A program made the translations under genes and the position numbers. The notes below the pieces were generated by a model. That model saw nothing but the letters and a program-made list of their open reading frames with translations, searched no databases and was not told the DNA's origin. 15,291 bases of DNA, taken from the NCBI GenBank assembly GCA_035283845.1, contig DATESZ010000168.1:1-15291 (forward strand), read 5' to 3'. Shown here piece after piece: positions 14,455 to 15,291 of this stretch. Positions within the stretch are counted from its first letter, which is position 1. Each line of letters begins with the position of its first letter. The DNA is from DATESZ01 sp035283845 (GTDB taxonomy: Bacteria > Desulfobacterota > Syntrophia > Syntrophales > JACQWR01).

Positions 14455-15291
14455 ATGGACGATAAAAAAGACGCAACCGAAGCGAAGGCGAAAGAGACGA
14501 CAAAGGAGATCAGCCTGAAAGATCCTTCCCTGCTGTTGAACCGCGAACTTTCCTGGATCGAGTTCAATCGCCGTGTGCTTGAAGAAGCCGAGGACCCGGA
14601 AACGCCGGCCCTCGAGAAATTGAAATTCATCTCGATCTTCAGCTCGAACCTCGACGAGTTTTTCCAGGTCCGCGTCGGGGCTCTCGCCCGGCTGATCCAG
14701 GCCGGCGTCATCGATCCCGACCCCAGCGGCTTGACCCCCAGGCAGCAGATCGAGGCAATCGCCGTGAAAGCCCGTATCGATGTCGCACAGCAGTACCAAT
14801 GCTTCCAGGAAACGGTACTTCCCCTCCTCAAACAGGCGGGGATCGAGATCCAGGCGGTAGAATCGCTCGACAAGAAGGAGACCCAGAAACTCAACGCCTA
14901 TTTTGAAAACCAGGTCTTCCCCATCCTGACGCCGCTTGCCGTCGACGCCGGCCACCCTTTCCCATTTCTTGGCAACCTGCGGCTCAACCTAATGGTTATG
15001 TTCAAGGAATCGCCGACAAGCCCGCAGCCATATGCATTTGTCGACGTGCCCTCGGTGCTCCCGCGTCTCATCCGGGTCATGGACGACAGGGATAGGAAGG
15101 AACACCACTTCGTGCTCCTCGAGGATCTGATCGGAGCGAACATCGGCAGCCTCTTTCCCGGCATGAAAATTACGAACTGCGTTCCCTTCCGTTTGACGCG
15201 CAACCAGGACTACGACCTCCACGAAGACACGGTAATGGATCTCTTGAAATCCGTCGAGGCGGAGCTCAAGGACCTGTCCAATAAGATCGCC
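14455..15291 (+). CDS. ppk: Polyphosphate kinase 1, N-terminal part (runs off the right edge)
   Basis: PPK1 reversibly transfers the gamma-phosphate of ATP onto inorganic polyphosphate. The 279 residues visible are the N and head regions. The motif NRELSWIEFNRRVLEEA (29-45) is the family hallmark. IFSSNLDEFFQVRVG (61-75) contains the Asn (N65) that contacts the adenine side. VFPILTPLAVDAGHPFPF (154-171) and VPFRLTRNQDYDL (243-255) also match. The catalytic histidines lie beyond the window. The start is the ATG at 14455: an in-frame stop lies at 14443-14445 and no other Met follows before residue 180. This gives a charged 28-residue extension before NRELSW, longer than in E. coli. No Shine-Dalgarno is visible. 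Confidence 0.95.
   Translation, partial: MDDKKDATEAKAKETTKEISLKDPSLLLNRELSWIEFNRRVLEEAEDPETPALEKLKFISIFSSNLDEFFQVRVGALARLIQAGVIDPDPSGLTPRQQIEAIAVKARIDVAQQYQCFQETVLPLLKQAGIEIQAVESLDKKETQKLNAYFENQVFPILTPLAVDAGHPFPFLGNLRLNLMVMFKESPTSPQPYAFVDVPSVLPRLIRVMDDRDRKEHHFVLLEDLIGANIGSLFPGMKITNCVPFRLTRNQDYDLHEDTVMDLLKSVEAELKDLSNKIA

Noticed and set aside
14409..14955. Minus-strand frames opposite the right-edge gene
   Set aside because: The plus strand encodes a clear polyphosphate kinase over this region, and the minus-strand products show no known motif.
1..15291. CRISPR array, tRNA or rRNA gene
   Set aside because: No regularly spaced repeats and no sequence resembling tRNA or rRNA was noticed on either strand.

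Overview
The window looks like chromosomal DNA of a Gram-negative, probably strictly anaerobic bacterium, with a Desulfobacterota/Syntrophales-type lineage as my best guess. The evidence is a periplasmic HtrA protease under an envelope-type two-component system, a cytoplasmic W/Mo-bis-pterin enzyme of the acetylene hydratase type, a phenylphosphate-synthase-like phosphotransfer protein, and a small inverted-repeat element whose ends resemble repeats I associate with deltaproteobacterial genomes. The taxon is an inference; no rRNA or other marker gene is present. Composition is mosaic: positions about 300-4030 and 14450-15291 look GC-rich, while 4100-5750 and 9700-13150 look clearly AT-richer.

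Layout. (1) 1-305: non-coding leader with a stem-loop. (2) 306-4034, + strand: an OmpR-type response regulator overlapping a HAMP histidine kinase, then an HtrA/Do protease with its own promoter-like site and a strong hairpin terminator at 4047-4096. (3) 4264-9697, + strand: a probable four-gene operon from an extended -10 promoter. It encodes an HD-GYP phosphodiesterase, a small coiled-coil protein with one membrane segment, a protein with the PEP-utilising 'swivelling' phosphohistidine domain but no ATP-grasp domain, and a 753-residue molybdopterin/tungstopterin oxidoreductase-family protein whose start lies inside the preceding gene. (4) 9698-13169: an accessory-looking AT-rich stretch with two leftward genes, a two-domain orphan of 397 residues and an exported protein with two DxDGDG-type calcium-loop motifs. 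It also holds a 153-bp MITE-like element with 19-bp terminal inverted repeats and a 6-bp flanking direct repeat. (5) 13170-15291: rdgC (leftward) diverging from the start of polyphosphate kinase ppk, which runs off the right edge.

How the genes work together. The first block is a classic envelope-stress arrangement: sensor kinase and regulator next to the protease they probably control. The second block is the most interesting. A c-di-GMP-type signalling enzyme and a membrane-tethered coiled coil precede a phosphotransfer protein that is translationally coupled to a W/Mo enzyme. The phosphotransfer protein resembles the histidine-bearing central part of PEP synthase, as does subunit 1 of phenylphosphate synthase. 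The W/Mo enzyme resembles acetylene hydratase but, as far as I can recall that sequence, differs at three active-site positions. This pair could be an undescribed phosphorylation-plus-hydration or redox activation step for a small organic substrate. The substrate cannot be read from the sequence.
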